Numbered from the stretch's first letter, positions 1-8,349 are shown. The stretch is DNA of 64,000 nt from Clostridium swellfunianum (GCF_023656515.1 NZ_JAMOFV010000006.1:2898036-2962035), one strand, 5' to 3'. Notes: generated from the sequence alone by a model not told the origin. A program made the numbers and translations.

Positions 1-447
1 GTTAAAACCAAGGTTGGAGACAGATATGTTCTAGAAGAGATGGTCAAAGAAGGGTATGTGCTTGGTGGAGAGCAATCAGGTCATGTAATATTTCTTGAGC
101 ACAATACGACAGGTGATGGTCTTGTAACAGGACTTCAATTAGCAGCAATAGTTAAAAAGACAGGTGAAAAGCTTTCAAACCTTGCTTCTATGATGAAGGA
201 GCTTCCACAGGTATTAGTTAATGCTAAGATTCCAAATGAAATGAAAAACATACATGAAACAGACTTAGAAATAGCAAACGAGATTAAAAAAATGGAAGAA
301 AGACTTAATGGAGTTGGAAGAGTCCTAATAAGACCTTCAGGAACAGAACCTCTGTTAAGAGTTATGCTTGAAGGTGAGAATCAATCAGAAATCGATGAAA
401 TGGCTCATTCATTAGCGAAGATGATTGAAGAAAAAGCAAATAGTTAA
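1..447 (+). CDS. glmM: Phosphoglucosamine mutase, C-terminal part (5' end outside window)
   Basis: The reading frame is open from base 1 and ends at TAA 445-447, giving about 148 C-terminal residues. GlmM converts glucosamine-6-phosphate to glucosamine-1-phosphate for UDP-GlcNAc and peptidoglycan synthesis in the cytoplasm. The visible signatures are the sugar-binding loop GGEQSGH near residue 21 of the fragment and the C-terminal phosphate-binding loop [12 protein letters not shown], both typical of the alpha-D-phosphohexomutase family and of the bacterial GlmM branch. The catalytic serine and metal-binding loops lie upstream of the window. A strong hairpin terminator follows at once, so the gene ends its transcription unit. 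Confidence 0.95.
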   Translation, partial: VKTKVGDRYVLEEMVKEGYVLGGEQSGHVIFLEHNTTGDGLVTGLQLAAIVKKTGEKLSNLASMMKELPQVLVNAKIPNEMKNIHETDLEIANEIKKMEERLNGVGRVLIRPSGTEPLLRVMLEGENQSEIDEMAHSLAKMIEEKANS

Positions 448-450
448 GAT

Positions 451-481
451 AAAAGACCGCCGTGGAGAGGCGGTCTTTTCG
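451..481. terminator. Bidirectional terminator between glmM and the cold-shock gene
   Basis: The arms AAAAGACCGCC (451-461) and GGCGGTCTTTT (469-479) form a GC-rich 11-bp stem. It has a T-run on the plus strand and TCTTTTATC on the minus strand, so it can serve both converging genes. Confidence 0.9.
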
Positions 482-546
482 CATCGCAGAAGCTTTATTA
501 ATATCATCTATTAACAAACCAATGTGGTATTTGTGCTTCCTATTTA

Positions 547-744
547 TTATAGTGGTTTTACGTTGATTGCTTGATCTCCCTTTTGTCCTTGTGTTAAATC
601 AAAGGAAACCTTGTCACCTTCGTTAAGTGTCTTGAAGCCATTTGATTCTATTCCTGAATAGTGAACAAATACGTCTTTTCCTTCTTCAGTTGTGATAAAA
701 CCAAAACCCTTTTGTGAATTAAACCATTTTACTGTTCCTTGCAT
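547..744 (-). CDS. Cold-shock domain protein (CspA family)
   Basis: A 65-residue single cold-shock domain, the usual length of the family, preceded by AGGAGGTTTACTTAA and an ATG. It is a small five-stranded beta-barrel that binds single-stranded RNA/DNA and acts as an RNA chaperone. The RNP-1-like motif KGFGFIT (residues 12-18) and the RNP-2-like motif VFVHYS are intact. It stands alone and converges on glmM. The AT-rich 5' region (745-984) is shared with the divergent DUF362 gene. Clostridia usually have several paralogues, so no letter is assigned. Confidence 0.95.
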   Translation of the reverse strand: MQGTVKWFNSQKGFGFITTEEGKDVFVHYSGIESNGFKTLNEGDKVSFDLTQGQKGDQAINVKPL

Positions 745-984
745 TTAAGTAAACCTCCTAAATATATAAAAAAACTGAATATAATAGATTATTAAATTTT
801 AACCTATTAATAGTATATATTTTGCCAAATTACTTAAATTTTATTCAGTATAAATATACTTAGTGATATAATATATTTTATGATATTTTAGTATTACTAA
901 AGTTATAAATAGATTTTAATAAGAAGTTTGATAGAGCGAGCAGTGATAAACTGCTTTGAGCTTAATTTGATGGGAGGATAACAT

Positions 985-2115
985 ATGGAAAAATCAAAAG
1001 TTTATTTCACTAATTTAAGAACTAAGCCAGGTGTTAATTTATTGGACAAGGTTGAAAAACTTATTAAAAGAGCTGGCATAGCAGACATCGATTTTAAAAA
1101 TAAGTTTGTAGCTATAAAAATTCACTTTGGGGAGCCAGGAAACCTTGCATACATAAGGCCTAATTATGCTGCAAGAATAGTTAAAGTTATTAAGGAATTA
1201 GGTGGGGTACCATTTTTAACAGATTCAAACACTTTGTATTCTGGAAGAAGAGCGAATGCGCTTGACCATTTGGAAGCTGCTTATGGAAATGGGTTCAATC
1301 CACTAGCTGTAGGCTGCCATGTTATAATAGCTGATGGACTTAAGGGAACAGACTTTAGAGAAGTAGAAATAAATAAGAAGCACTGCAAAACTGCAAAAAT
1401 AGGCACTGCCATTGCAGATGCTGATATAGTAATATCAATGAACCACTTTAAGGGCCATGAGATGACTGGTTTTGGAGGAGCGCTTAAAAATCTTGGTATG
1501 GGTTCAGGCTCAAGAGGTGGAAAGCTTGAAATGCACTCAGCTTCAAAGCCTAAAATTGATGTAGAAAATTGTGTGAGTTGTGGTCAGTGTATCAAAAATT
1601 GTGCACAGGATGCTATAGAATTAAACGAAAATAGAAAAGCTGTTATTGCTTATGACAAGTGTGTTGGCTGCGGTCAATGTGTGGCTGTTTGCCAGTTTGA
1701 TGCAGCTCAGGTAATATGGAATGAAGCAGCTGATACTGCAAATGAAAAGATAGCTGAGTATACTCATGCAGTTATTAATGGAAAGCCAAATTTTCATATT
1801 AATTTCATAATGAACGTATCTCCAAACTGTGATTGTTGGGACAGCAACGATGTGCCAATAGTTCCAGACTTAGGAATTATGGCTTCCTTTGACCCGGTTG
1901 CACTTGACAGGGCATCAATTGACGCTGTTAATGCAGCTCCAGTAACAGGTGGAAGTCTTTTAGAGGAGAGAGTATGTGAATGCGAAGACCATGAGCATAA
2001 ACATGGAGATAAGATTCATCACATTCATCCCAATACAGATTGGAGAGTCAGCTTAAACTACGCTGAAGAAATTGGTCTTGGAAATCAAGATTATGAACTA
2101 GTAGTTATTAAATAG
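985..2115 (+). CDS. DUF362 domain protein with two [4Fe-4S] ferredoxin motifs
   Basis: A 376-residue cytoplasmic protein starting at ATG after GGGAGG. Residues 1-185 match the DUF362 family (IKIHFGEPGN, the MNHFKGHEMTGFGGALKNLGMG segment). Two ferredoxin motifs follow, C196-x2-C-x2-C-x3-C and C226-x2-C-x2-C-x3-C, suited to two [4Fe-4S] clusters. The C-terminal part has a further Cys/His-rich stretch (CECEDHEHKHGDKIHHIH, about residues 331-350) that could bind metal. Members are common in strict anaerobes. The biochemical role is not established and I assign none. It is monocistronic, with a strong terminator behind it. Confidence 0.85.
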   Translation: MEKSKVYFTNLRTKPGVNLLDKVEKLIKRAGIADIDFKNKFVAIKIHFGEPGNLAYIRPNYAARIVKVIKELGGVPFLTDSNTLYSGRRANALDHLEAAYGNGFNPLAVGCHVIIADGLKGTDFREVEINKKHCKTAKIGTAIADADIVISMNHFKGHEMTGFGGALKNLGMGSGSRGGKLEMHSASKPKIDVENCVSCGQCIKNCAQDAIELNENRKAVIAYDKCVGCGQCVAVCQFDAAQVIWNEAADTANEKIAEYTHAVINGKPNFHINFIMNVSPNCDCWDSNDVPIVPDLGIMASFDPVALDRASIDAVNAAPVTGGSLLEERVCECEDHEHKHGDKIHHIHPNTDWRVSLNYAEEIGLGNQDYELVVIK

Positions 2116-2148
2116 TTTAGACTAAATAATCAAGCATAGGTTATAATG

Positions 2149-2190
2149 TAGTGTGTGCTAAAAATTTTTAGTACACACTATTTTTATTTT
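2149..2190 (+). terminator. Terminator after the DUF362 gene
   Basis: TAGTGTGTGCTAAAAA (2149-2164) pairs perfectly with TTTTTAGTACACACTA (2165-2180) apart from a central G/T position, and TTTTTATTTT follows. Confidence 0.85.
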
Positions 2191-2203
2191 TGAGGTGATA
2201 TAA

Positions 2204-2971
2204 ATGTTAAAAATTTTCGATTCACATGCTCATTATGATGATGAATCTTTTAATGAAGATAGAGAACAGGTTATAAAGGAGCTTAAGGAAAATGGAATTG
2301 TAGGAGTGCTCAATTGTGGCGCATCATTTGAGGGGGCAAGAACTTCTGTAGCGCTTGCTGATAAATATGATATTTTTTATGCTGCTGTTGGAATTCATCC
2401 AGAAAATGCTTTGGAATTTAATCAAAATGTTTTAGAAGAACTAAGAGATATGGCTAAAAATAAAAGGGTTAGAGCTATTGGTGAAATAGGACTTGATTAT
2501 TATTATGAGGAAAATCCACCAAGAGAGGTTCAAAAGAGCGTGTTTAGAGCACAGATGAAGCTTGCCGAAGAGCTCAACCTTCCTGTAGTAATACACGATA
2601 GGGATGCTCATGAAGATACCTTAAATATACTAAAGGAGTTTCCTAAGGTTAAGGGGGTGCTGCACTGCTTTTCTGGTAGCGTAGAATTTGCTAGAGAATG
2701 TTTAAAACTTGGATACAATATAGGTTTTACAGGAGTTGTTACTTTTAAAAATGCAAAGAAACTTGTTGAGGTTGCTAAAGAAGTGCCTTTAGACAGAATG
2801 CTGGTAGAAACAGACTGCCCTTACATGGCTCCAACACCTTTTAGAGGAAAAAGAAACAGATCTGATTATATAAACTATATTATAGAAAAAATAGCTAAAA
2901 TTAAGGCAGTATCTGAAGAAGAAATATCTAAAGCAACAATAAATAATACAAAGTTAATGCTAAAATTATAA
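2204..2971 (+). CDS. tatD: TatD family metal-dependent deoxyribonuclease
   Basis: A 255-residue protein of normal family length, starting at ATG after a GAGGTGAT ribosome site. It is a TIM-barrel hydrolase with a two-metal centre, and the ligands are visible: HxH in DSHAHYD (near residue 7), E in GEIGLDYY, H in VIHDRDAHEDT, H in VLHCFSG and D in VETDCPYMAP. The family has 3'-5' exonuclease and D-aminoacyl-tRNA-deacylase-like activities. The order tatD, 3D-domain protein, rnmV, rsmA is the conserved Firmicute arrangement, which supports the call. It probably acts in the cytoplasm in DNA quality control. Confidence 0.93.
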   Translation: MLKIFDSHAHYDDESFNEDREQVIKELKENGIVGVLNCGASFEGARTSVALADKYDIFYAAVGIHPENALEFNQNVLEELRDMAKNKRVRAIGEIGLDYYYEENPPREVQKSVFRAQMKLAEELNLPVVIHDRDAHEDTLNILKEFPKVKGVLHCFSGSVEFARECLKLGYNIGFTGVVTFKNAKKLVEVAKEVPLDRMLVETDCPYMAPTPFRGKRNRSDYINYIIEKIAKIKAVSEEEISKATINNTKLMLKL

Positions 2972-2979
2972 TAAAAAAT

Positions 2980-3010
2980 TAGACACGGTGACGTGTCTAT
3001 TATTTTTTGT
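2980..3010 (+). terminator. Terminator after tatD
   Basis: The stem TAGACACG (2980-2987) pairs with CGTGTCTA (2992-2999) around a GTGA tetraloop, followed by a T-rich tract. Confidence 0.85.
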
Positions 3011-3164
3011 CTATGTAAGTGATTAAAACTTGGACAATTGGCATATAATTAAACATATTACAAATTTTGGTGAAAATATATAATTTTATATTCCTGTTGT
3101 TTTTTATTTTAACAAAGCCTCTTTATAGACTGTAAATTAAAATAGCCGCAATCATTATTTTTTA

Positions 3165-3331
3165 TACTTTATGCATATTACTGCATTTAAGGGATAGCTG
3201 CAAGGTTAACTTAGCTTTCCTAATACCAAGTAGAATATTACGCGGTATAGCTAAATAGGATAGCAAGAGTTATTTTGCGGAAACCAAACAGTCTAAAATA
3301 AAGCTTTAACAGTGGAAATAAGCTGTTTTTG
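3165..3331 (+). promoter_or_regulatory. Structured 5' leader of the G5/3D protein gene (possible riboswitch)
   Basis: The 339 bases between the tatD terminator and the next start codon hold no gene. The first 150 or so are featureless AT-rich DNA. From about 3165 the sequence becomes less AT-rich and self-complementary: AGG..AGCT (about 3189) with AGCT..CCT (about 3213), and ATACC with GGTAT around 3222-3248. Just before the ribosome site AACAG (3308-3312) can pair with CTGTT (3322-3326), followed by a short T-run. That is the layout of a sensing domain plus attenuator. c-di-AMP (ydaO/yuaA) riboswitches often precede cell-wall genes of this kind, but I could not match its consensus confidently. 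Confidence 0.4.
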
Positions 3332-3349
3332 CGTAAGGAGGTAGCCAAG

Positions 3350-4396
3350 ATGGATAAATTGAAAAAAGCTTTTGAGCGCTATTTTTCAATCGGTCCCAAG
3401 GCAGCATTTATTGTAGTGCTTATATTAATAGGAAGTACTGTGGGGGTAAATGCAGCCAAAAAGACTATCGTAGTAGCAATAGATGGAAAGGAAACAAAAA
3501 TTGTTACCTTTAGAAAGACCTTTAAGAATGTATTAGAGGCAAACGACATAGTCTTAGGACCAAAGGACAAGACAATGCCGAGCATTGACACAGTTGTAAA
3601 AAAAATCGACAGATTAGACATTAAAAGAGCTATACCTGTTGAAGTTGCCGTAGATGGTCAGAATATTGAAGTCTTAACAACTGAGGATACTGTAGACAAA
3701 ATGTTAGAGGAAGAGGGGATAGAGGTTAGAAACTCAGATAGAGTTTTGCCTTCAAGAACCGTACCAGTAGAGAATGGTTTAAAAGTTTCTATAACAAGAA
3801 TTGATGAAAGAGTTATAAAGGTTAGCGAGTCTATTGACTTTGCAACTGTAGTCCAAAAGGATGAAGAAGCTCTTAATACAGTAACCAAAGTACTTCAAAA
3901 TGGCCAACAGGGCGAGAAAGTTATAACTACTAAAGTTCTATATGAGGATGGAAAAGAAGTAGCAAGAGAAGTAGTAAATGAAGCTGTTGAAAAAGAGCCT
4001 ATTAAAAAAATAGTTTCTGTAGGCACATTAGCTGCTATTAAAGTATCCCGTGGAGGCAGTATTAATGATGTTGTTTATAGGAAAGCTCTTAGAATGCAGG
4101 CCACTGCATACACAGCTGACTATGCTAGTACAGGCAAGAGACCTGGTGATAAAGGCTTTGGAATAACCGCAACAGGCACAACAGCAAAAAGAAATCCAAA
4201 TGGGTATAGCACAATAGCAGTAGATCCAAGAGTTATTCCGCTGGGTACTAAACTATATGTTGAAGGGTATGGTTATGCTATCGCAGAGGATACTGGGGGA
4301 GCTATTAAAGGAAATATCATAGATATATTCCTGAATTCAAATTCAGAATGTATTAAATGGGGAAGACGGTATGTGAATGTGTACGTCTTAAAGTGA
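3350..4396 (+). CDS. G5 and 3D domain cell-wall protein (YabE-like, ubiquitin-like DUF348 repeats)
   Basis: A 348-residue exported protein. I chose ATG 3350 because AAGGAGGT (3335-3342) sits eight bases upstream; an in-frame codon at 3329 lies before that site. It has an N-terminal membrane/signal segment (about residues 15-36), then two DUF348 domains (about 38-150), a G5 domain (about 155-230) and a C-terminal 3D domain (about 250-348). The 3D domain carries its conserved acidic residues in AVDPRVIPLGT, AEDTGGAIKG and IDIF. Such Rpf/YabE-like proteins are believed to cleave or remodel peptidoglycan. Its place between tatD and rnmV is conserved in Firmicutes. Confidence 0.88.
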   Translation: MDKLKKAFERYFSIGPKAAFIVVLILIGSTVGVNAAKKTIVVAIDGKETKIVTFRKTFKNVLEANDIVLGPKDKTMPSIDTVVKKIDRLDIKRAIPVEVAVDGQNIEVLTTEDTVDKMLEEEGIEVRNSDRVLPSRTVPVENGLKVSITRIDERVIKVSESIDFATVVQKDEEALNTVTKVLQNGQQGEKVITTKVLYEDGKEVAREVVNEAVEKEPIKKIVSVGTLAAIKVSRGGSINDVVYRKALRMQATAYTADYASTGKRPGDKGFGITATGTTAKRNPNGYSTIAVDPRVIPLGTKLYVEGYGYAIAEDTGGAIKGNIIDIFLNSNSECIKWGRRYVNVYVLK

Positions 4397-4401
4397 TACA
4401 T

Positions 4402-4427
4402 AGGAGCTAACTGCTCCTTATTTTTTT
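4402..4427 (+). terminator. Terminator after the 3D-domain gene
   Basis: The stem AGGAGC (4402-4407) pairs with GCTCCT (4413-4418), followed by TATTTTTTT. Confidence 0.85.
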
Positions 4428-4534
4428 GCCTTGACATTTTATGCCGCTTATAACACAATATAATAGATATTTTAAGGTGAATTAGTGGATATGAAGCTGT
4501 GAGCTTTCAATCTTTGCTTGAAGGAGGTATTAGA

Positions 4535-5071
4535 TTGATTAAAGAAGTTATTGTTGTTGAAGGAAGAGATGATATTACTGCTGTTAAAAGAGCAGTGGAT
4601 GCTGAGATTATAGCTGTTGGCGGCTTTGGTATAAATGCAAAAGTTATCGAGAGAATTAAGGAAGCTCAAAAGAGGCAGGGTGTAATTGTACTTACTGATC
4701 CAGATCATGCAGGTGAGAAAATAAGAAGAATTATTGCAAAGAGAGTTTTAGGAATTAAACATGCATACATAACCCAAAAGGAAGGTACTAAAGATGATGA
4801 CATTGGAGTTGAAAATGCATCACCTGAAACTATATTGAGGGCTCTTGAATGCGCAAAGTGTGAAGTAAAAGAAAAAAGAAATGAGTTTAATATAAAGGAT
4901 CTTATATTCTTTAAGCTTACAGGAGACAATAAAGCCAAGGAAAGAAGAGAAGCAGTAGGGCGGGAGCTTGGTATAGGCTATTGTAATTCAACACAGTTTA
5001 TAACAAGATTAAATAATTACGGAATAACACGAGAAGAATTTGTTGAAGCTCTAAAGAGAGTAGAGTTGTAG
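4535..5071 (+). CDS. rnmV: Ribonuclease M5 (5S rRNA maturase)
   Basis: A 178-residue TOPRIM nuclease that trims precursor 5S rRNA in low-G+C Gram-positives. I place the start at TTG 4535, eight bases after GAAGGAGGT (4519-4527). An in-frame GTG at 4499 has no ribosome site and would add a non-family N-terminus. The TOPRIM metal motifs are visible as VVEGRDD near the N-terminus and LTDPDHAGEKIRR about residues 52-64. The C-terminal part (KLTGDNKAKERREAVGRELGIG) matches RNase M5. It lies 12 bases ahead of rsmA, the usual pair. Confidence 0.93.
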   Translation: MIKEVIVVEGRDDITAVKRAVDAEIIAVGGFGINAKVIERIKEAQKRQGVIVLTDPDHAGEKIRRIIAKRVLGIKHAYITQKEGTKDDDIGVENASPETILRALECAKCEVKEKRNEFNIKDLIFFKLTGDNKAKERREAVGRELGIGYCNSTQFITRLNNYGITREEFVEALKRVEL

Positions 5072-5083
5072 GAGAGAAAAAGA

Positions 5084-5926
5084 ATGAATGATTTTTCAAC
5101 AAGAGATATTGTAAAAAAGTATGGTTTTAAGTTTACCAAAAGCCTTGGACAAAATTTTTTAATAGATGATAGTGTTTTAATAGATATTGTTGAAGGTGCA
5201 GAAGTTGGTAAGGAAGATTTCATTATCGAAATTGGTCCTGGTGTAGGAACCTTAACAAGAGAATTATTAAAAAGAGCAAAAAGAGTATGTGCTATCGAAT
5301 TGGATTCTGATCTTCTTCCTATATTACAGGAAGAACTCAAGGAATTTGATAATTTTGAAATAGTTCATAAGGATGCTCTAAAAGTTGATTTTAAAGAATT
5401 AATTGGCGAGGAAACATCAGTTAAGGTAGTTGCAAACCTTCCTTACTATGTTACTACTCCGATCATAGCAAAGCTTTTAAATGAAGGCTATAACTTTAAG
5501 TCACTTACTATAATGATTCAAAAAGAGGTTGGAGAAAGAATTGCAGCAAAACCAAATACATCCGACTATGGAGCCTTGTCAATTCTCGTCCAGTATTATT
5601 GCGATACCAAGGTTATAAGAAGGGTTTCTCCAAGTTCATTTATTCCACAGCCAAAGGTTGATTCAATAGTTGTTAAGCTTGATAAGCTTCAACAACCAAG
5701 AGTGAATGTTAAGGATGAGAAGTTCTACTTCAAAGTTTGTAGAGAAGCCTTCAACATGAGAAGAAAGACTCTTTGGAATGCAACTAAAAATCTAGGTGTT
5801 GATAGTGAATTGATGAAGCAAGCTTTTGAAATGGCTGATATAGATCCAAAGCGAAGAGGAGAAACTCTTTCACTGCAGGAATTTGGCAATTTAGCAAATA
5901 GCATATATGATTTAGCTCATAAATAG
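5084..5926 (+). CDS. rsmA: 16S rRNA (adenine1518/1519-N6) dimethyltransferase
   Basis: A 280-residue SAM-dependent enzyme that dimethylates two adjacent adenines near the 3' end of 16S rRNA late in 30S assembly. It starts at ATG after AGGAGAG. The SAM-binding motif I ([12 protein letters not shown], about residues 47-58), the acidic motif CAIELDSD and the catalytic [10 protein letters not shown] motif (about 118-127) are all present. So is the family's N-terminal SLGQNFLID. It is co-transcribed with rnmV, so two rRNA-maturation functions are coupled. A hairpin terminator follows. Confidence 0.96.
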   Translation: MNDFSTRDIVKKYGFKFTKSLGQNFLIDDSVLIDIVEGAEVGKEDFIIEIGPGVGTLTRELLKRAKRVCAIELDSDLLPILQEELKEFDNFEIVHKDALKVDFKELIGEETSVKVVANLPYYVTTPIIAKLLNEGYNFKSLTIMIQKEVGERIAAKPNTSDYGALSILVQYYCDTKVIRRVSPSSFIPQPKVDSIVVKLDKLQQPRVNVKDEKFYFKVCREAFNMRRKTLWNATKNLGVDSELMKQAFEMADIDPKRRGETLSLQEFGNLANSIYDLAHK

Positions 5927-5932
5927 AATTTT

Positions 5933-5969
5933 AGGCGTGGTTATAACTATAACCGCGTCTTATTTTTTT
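5933..5969 (+). terminator. Terminator after rsmA
   Basis: AGGCGTGGTTAT (5933-5944) pairs with ATAACCGCGTCT (5949-5960) with one wobble pair, and TATTTTTTT follows. Confidence 0.88.
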
Positions 5970-6037
5970 ATTATATGGTCACTTTTGGAAAGGCCTTTCA
6001 TATACTATATTGAATAATTTTTTTGGAGGGACAAGAG

Positions 6038-7456
6038 TTGACTCAAAAAAAGAGCTACAGCAGGTATTTTATAATACTACAAGAAGATGAAAAAGGATAT
6101 GCTTTGGCCTCTGACAAGTTACCTTCTGGCTATGCTAAGTTGGAAATAAAGAACGATAAATGCAAGGTGTCTTACTATGTTCAAAATCTTAAGAAGGAGA
6201 GCGCACCCTATTACATGGTGCTAGTTTGCAACAAAAAAGATGCAAAGAAGCTGTTAAAGCTTGGCGAACTGAACATAGATGAACATGGAAGAGCTGAAGT
6301 ATCCTATGAGTATCCAGTAGAAAGTGTGGGTAATTTTAGTATAAATGTGGATAAGGTAGTCGGAGCTTCGATCGTTAGATTTATGAACTCAAATATTATT
6401 CCTGTAATGAGTGGTTTTACAACTACTGAAATTCCTGAATGGAAGGGATTCCCTATGATAGAGGAGGAAAAAAATAGACAGGAAGAAGATAGGATGGATA
6501 AAAAGGTTCAGCCTGCAAAGGTAGAACCTGTAAAAGTTGAGCCAGTAGTTACAGAACCAGCGAAAGTAGAACCAGTTATTGAGGAGCCAGAAAAAACAGC
6601 ACCTATGGTTGAGGAGCAGCCAGCAGTTGATAATCCACAACCAACTAATATTTTTGATGAATATGAAATGCAGATTGAAGTTGAAAAACAAAATGTTGAG
6701 GAACAACCAAATGACAATATGCCAATGGGTATCCTTGAAGACAGTGAAATTGATATGGACCTGGATAGAAAGAAAGAGAAATGCAAAGATGGTGTATGCG
6801 AGATCAAGCATGAAAATGAATGTCATGATAATGAAAAGCATGAGCATCAAGAAAATAAGTGCAAACACAATGAAGAGCAAGGGCATCATGAGAATAAGTG
6901 CAAAGACAATGAAGAGCATGGGCATCATGAAAATAAGTGCAAAGATAATGAAAAGCATGAACATCATGAAAATGACTGGAATAACAATGAAAAACATGAG
7001 CATTGCGAAAACAAGTGCAAAAAGGAGCGACCTAAGGGAAGTGTTGGCGATTTCTTTATGAAGGTTGCAGAGGACTTTGAAGAATTAGAGAATATTTGCA
7101 CCGAAATCAAGAGATGCAGCTGGTACAAGGTTCCTGTATATAGACCAGAGGATATGAACTGCATGGATTACAATAAACATACAGTAGTATATTATCCAAT
7201 GAACAACTATTATCAATATATAAGAAAGTTTGGACATTTTGTACTTGGCTATAAGCTTGATAAAGATAATAAGATGAAATATTTGGTTTATGGAATACCT
7301 GGAACAAAAGCAAGAGCAGATCAGCCGTTTGCAGGAAGAACTGGTTTTGTTACCTGGGTACCTCTAAAGGAAGGCGACGAGGGAGAAGACAGTTATGGTT
7401 ACTGGTTAATGTTCTATGATTTCAGAAACTCAACAATAGTTATTCCTGTAAAGTAA
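6038..7456 (+). CDS. Unknown protein with acidic Pro/Glu linker and His/Cys-rich 13-residue tandem repeats
   Basis: A 472-residue protein of unknown function. I prefer TTG 6038 because GGAGGG (6025-6030) lies seven bases upstream; the in-frame TTG at 6023 overlaps that site. Four parts can be seen: a folded N-terminal domain (about 1-145), a Pro/Glu/Val linker with VEPVKVEPV-type repeats (about 150-245), five tandem 13-residue units rich in His, Cys, Asn and Glu (about 265-329), and a folded Tyr-rich C-terminal domain (about 335-472, KFGHFVLGYKLDKDNKMKYL). There is no signal peptide or membrane segment. The repeats suggest metal binding, which is inference. It could be a spore or surface component, but nothing here proves it. 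Confidence 0.75.
   Translation: MTQKKSYSRYFIILQEDEKGYALASDKLPSGYAKLEIKNDKCKVSYYVQNLKKESAPYYMVLVCNKKDAKKLLKLGELNIDEHGRAEVSYEYPVESVGNFSINVDKVVGASIVRFMNSNIIPVMSGFTTTEIPEWKGFPMIEEEKNRQEEDRMDKKVQPAKVEPVKVEPVVTEPAKVEPVIEEPEKTAPMVEEQPAVDNPQPTNIFDEYEMQIEVEKQNVEEQPNDNMPMGILEDSEIDMDLDRKKEKCKDGVCEIKHENECHDNEKHEHQENKCKHNEEQGHHENKCKDNEEHGHHENKCKDNEKHEHHENDWNNNEKHEHCENKCKKERPKGSVGDFFMKVAEDFEELENICTEIKRCSWYKVPVYRPEDMNCMDYNKHTVVYYPMNNYYQYIRKFGHFVLGYKLDKDNKMKYLVYGIPGTKARADQPFAGRTGFVTWVPLKEGDEGEDSYGYWLMFYDFRNSTIVIPVK
6830..7024 (+). repeat. Five in-frame tandem repeats of 39 bp within the unknown gene
   Basis: Five consecutive 39-base units encode the degenerate consensus NEKHEHHENKCKD. The units are read from the DNA at 6830, 6869, 6908, 6947 and 6986. 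Units 2 and 3 are nearly identical in DNA, pointing to recent expansion, while unit 4 has lost its Cys (NDWNN). The period is a whole number of codons. Confidence 0.9.
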
Positions 7457-7458
7457 TT

Positions 7459-7504
7459 AATGAAGGATGAAGAATGAGAGCTATTAAATTCTTCATCCTT
7501 CATT
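7459..7504. terminator. Long perfect hairpin after the repeat-protein gene
   Basis: AATGAAGGATGAAGAAT (7459-7475) and ATTCTTCATCCTTCATT (7488-7504) form a perfect 17-bp stem with a 12-base loop. The T-run behind it is poor (GATTAAATCTTC), so it may work as an mRNA 3'-end stabiliser as much as a terminator. Confidence 0.6.
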
Positions 7505-7560
7505 GATTAAATCTTCATTCTATTACTAATTGCTTGTACATATACTTTATTAATAGAACT

Positions 7561-7640
7561 GTGCGGAAAAAGTTATAAATGCACGTTAACTGTAGCTTGC
7601 GAGAGGAAGCTAGTGATTTTAATTACTTAGTGTTCCGAAT
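7561..7640 (+). promoter_or_regulatory. Possible structured leader before the small membrane protein gene
   Basis: CGGAA (7564-7568) can pair with TTCCG (7633-7637), enclosing a hairpin TAGCTT/AAGCTA (7593-7598 with 7607-7612) and a second AT-rich stem (about 7611-7630). The enclosed multi-helix shape ends just before the ribosome site. It matches no riboswitch class I can recall. Confidence 0.3.
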
Positions 7641-7653
7641 GAAAGGAGGAAGT

Positions 7654-8241
7654 ATGAGGTTAATAATTTTAAACAGAAAAAGACTTGGTGTAACTGTAAT
7701 TATTGTCGGTCTTATGGTAGTCTTATTTGGTCTTGAAAAGAAATTTGATGGAAGGTTGAAATATGTAGCTCTAATGCAGAGTAACATAAATACACTAGTA
7801 AAGTACGATGTGCCGGAATTAAACTTCAGCTATAAGCTGCCAGATAATTGGACAGCTAATAAAAAAGATTTTGGCGGAGGAGAAATAGTTTATCATAATG
7901 ATTTTGACTCAGAGGATGCAGTTATTCATGGTTTTGTACAGGTTTGGAAGCTAAACCAAGACTTGAAAAGCTTTCTAGATAAGAGCAAAGAAGTTAATAA
8001 ACAATATGCTGAGTATAGTGAATATAATATGACTCCAATAGTAATAAAAAAGCATGAGGGATATTTAATTACATATACAATGAAGACAGATACAGATACA
8101 AATTTTAAAGGGTATGAATACTTTTTAAAGGATACAGACAAGTTCTTTAGATTTTCTTTTTATGTAAGGGATAAAAACTTCAAGGAGAATATGCCAACTA
8201 TATTTAAAACCATAGTTGAAACCTTTGAGCTTAAAAAATAA
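7654..8241 (+). CDS. Hypothetical single-pass membrane protein
   Basis: A 195-residue protein. ATG 7654 follows GAAAGGAGGA at the right spacing; the frame stays open upstream to 7579 but without a ribosome site. It has one N-terminal membrane segment (LGVTVIIVGLMVVLFGL, about residues 11-27), followed by an extracytoplasmic domain of about 165 residues. That domain contains LNFSYKLPDNW and a late FRFSFYVRD segment, resembling the PsbP-like lipoproteins of Firmicutes in general shape. I do not recognise a named family with confidence. It ends in a strong terminator and is not linked to lgt by transcription. Confidence 0.75.
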   Translation: MRLIILNRKRLGVTVIIVGLMVVLFGLEKKFDGRLKYVALMQSNINTLVKYDVPELNFSYKLPDNWTANKKDFGGGEIVYHNDFDSEDAVIHGFVQVWKLNQDLKSFLDKSKEVNKQYAEYSEYNMTPIVIKKHEGYLITYTMKTDTDTNFKGYEYFLKDTDKFFRFSFYVRDKNFKENMPTIFKTIVETFELKK

Positions 8242-8282
8242 TATTCATTGCGTTAAATCTGTCAAAGTATTATAATTTAGAG

Positions 8283-8315
8283 ATAAGAGAAGCATTAGCT
8301 TCTCTTATTAATTTC
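8283..8315 (+). terminator. Terminator after the small membrane protein gene
   Basis: ATAAGAGAAGC (8283-8293) pairs perfectly with GCTTCTCTTAT (8298-8308) around ATTA. Confidence 0.85.
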
Positions 8316-8349
8316 TAAAGAATAAAAGTACAATTGATAATAATACTTA

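Noticed and set aside
6389-7003. Minus-strand open frame of 204 codons, hydrophobic throughout
   Set aside because: It is the antisense shadow of the repeat region and acidic linker of the gene at 6038-7456; no ribosome site and extreme Phe/Leu/Ile composition caused by the repeats.
6830-7024. Regular repeats considered as a CRISPR array
   Set aside because: The units are directly adjacent, have no spacers, keep one reading frame and lie within a coding gene.
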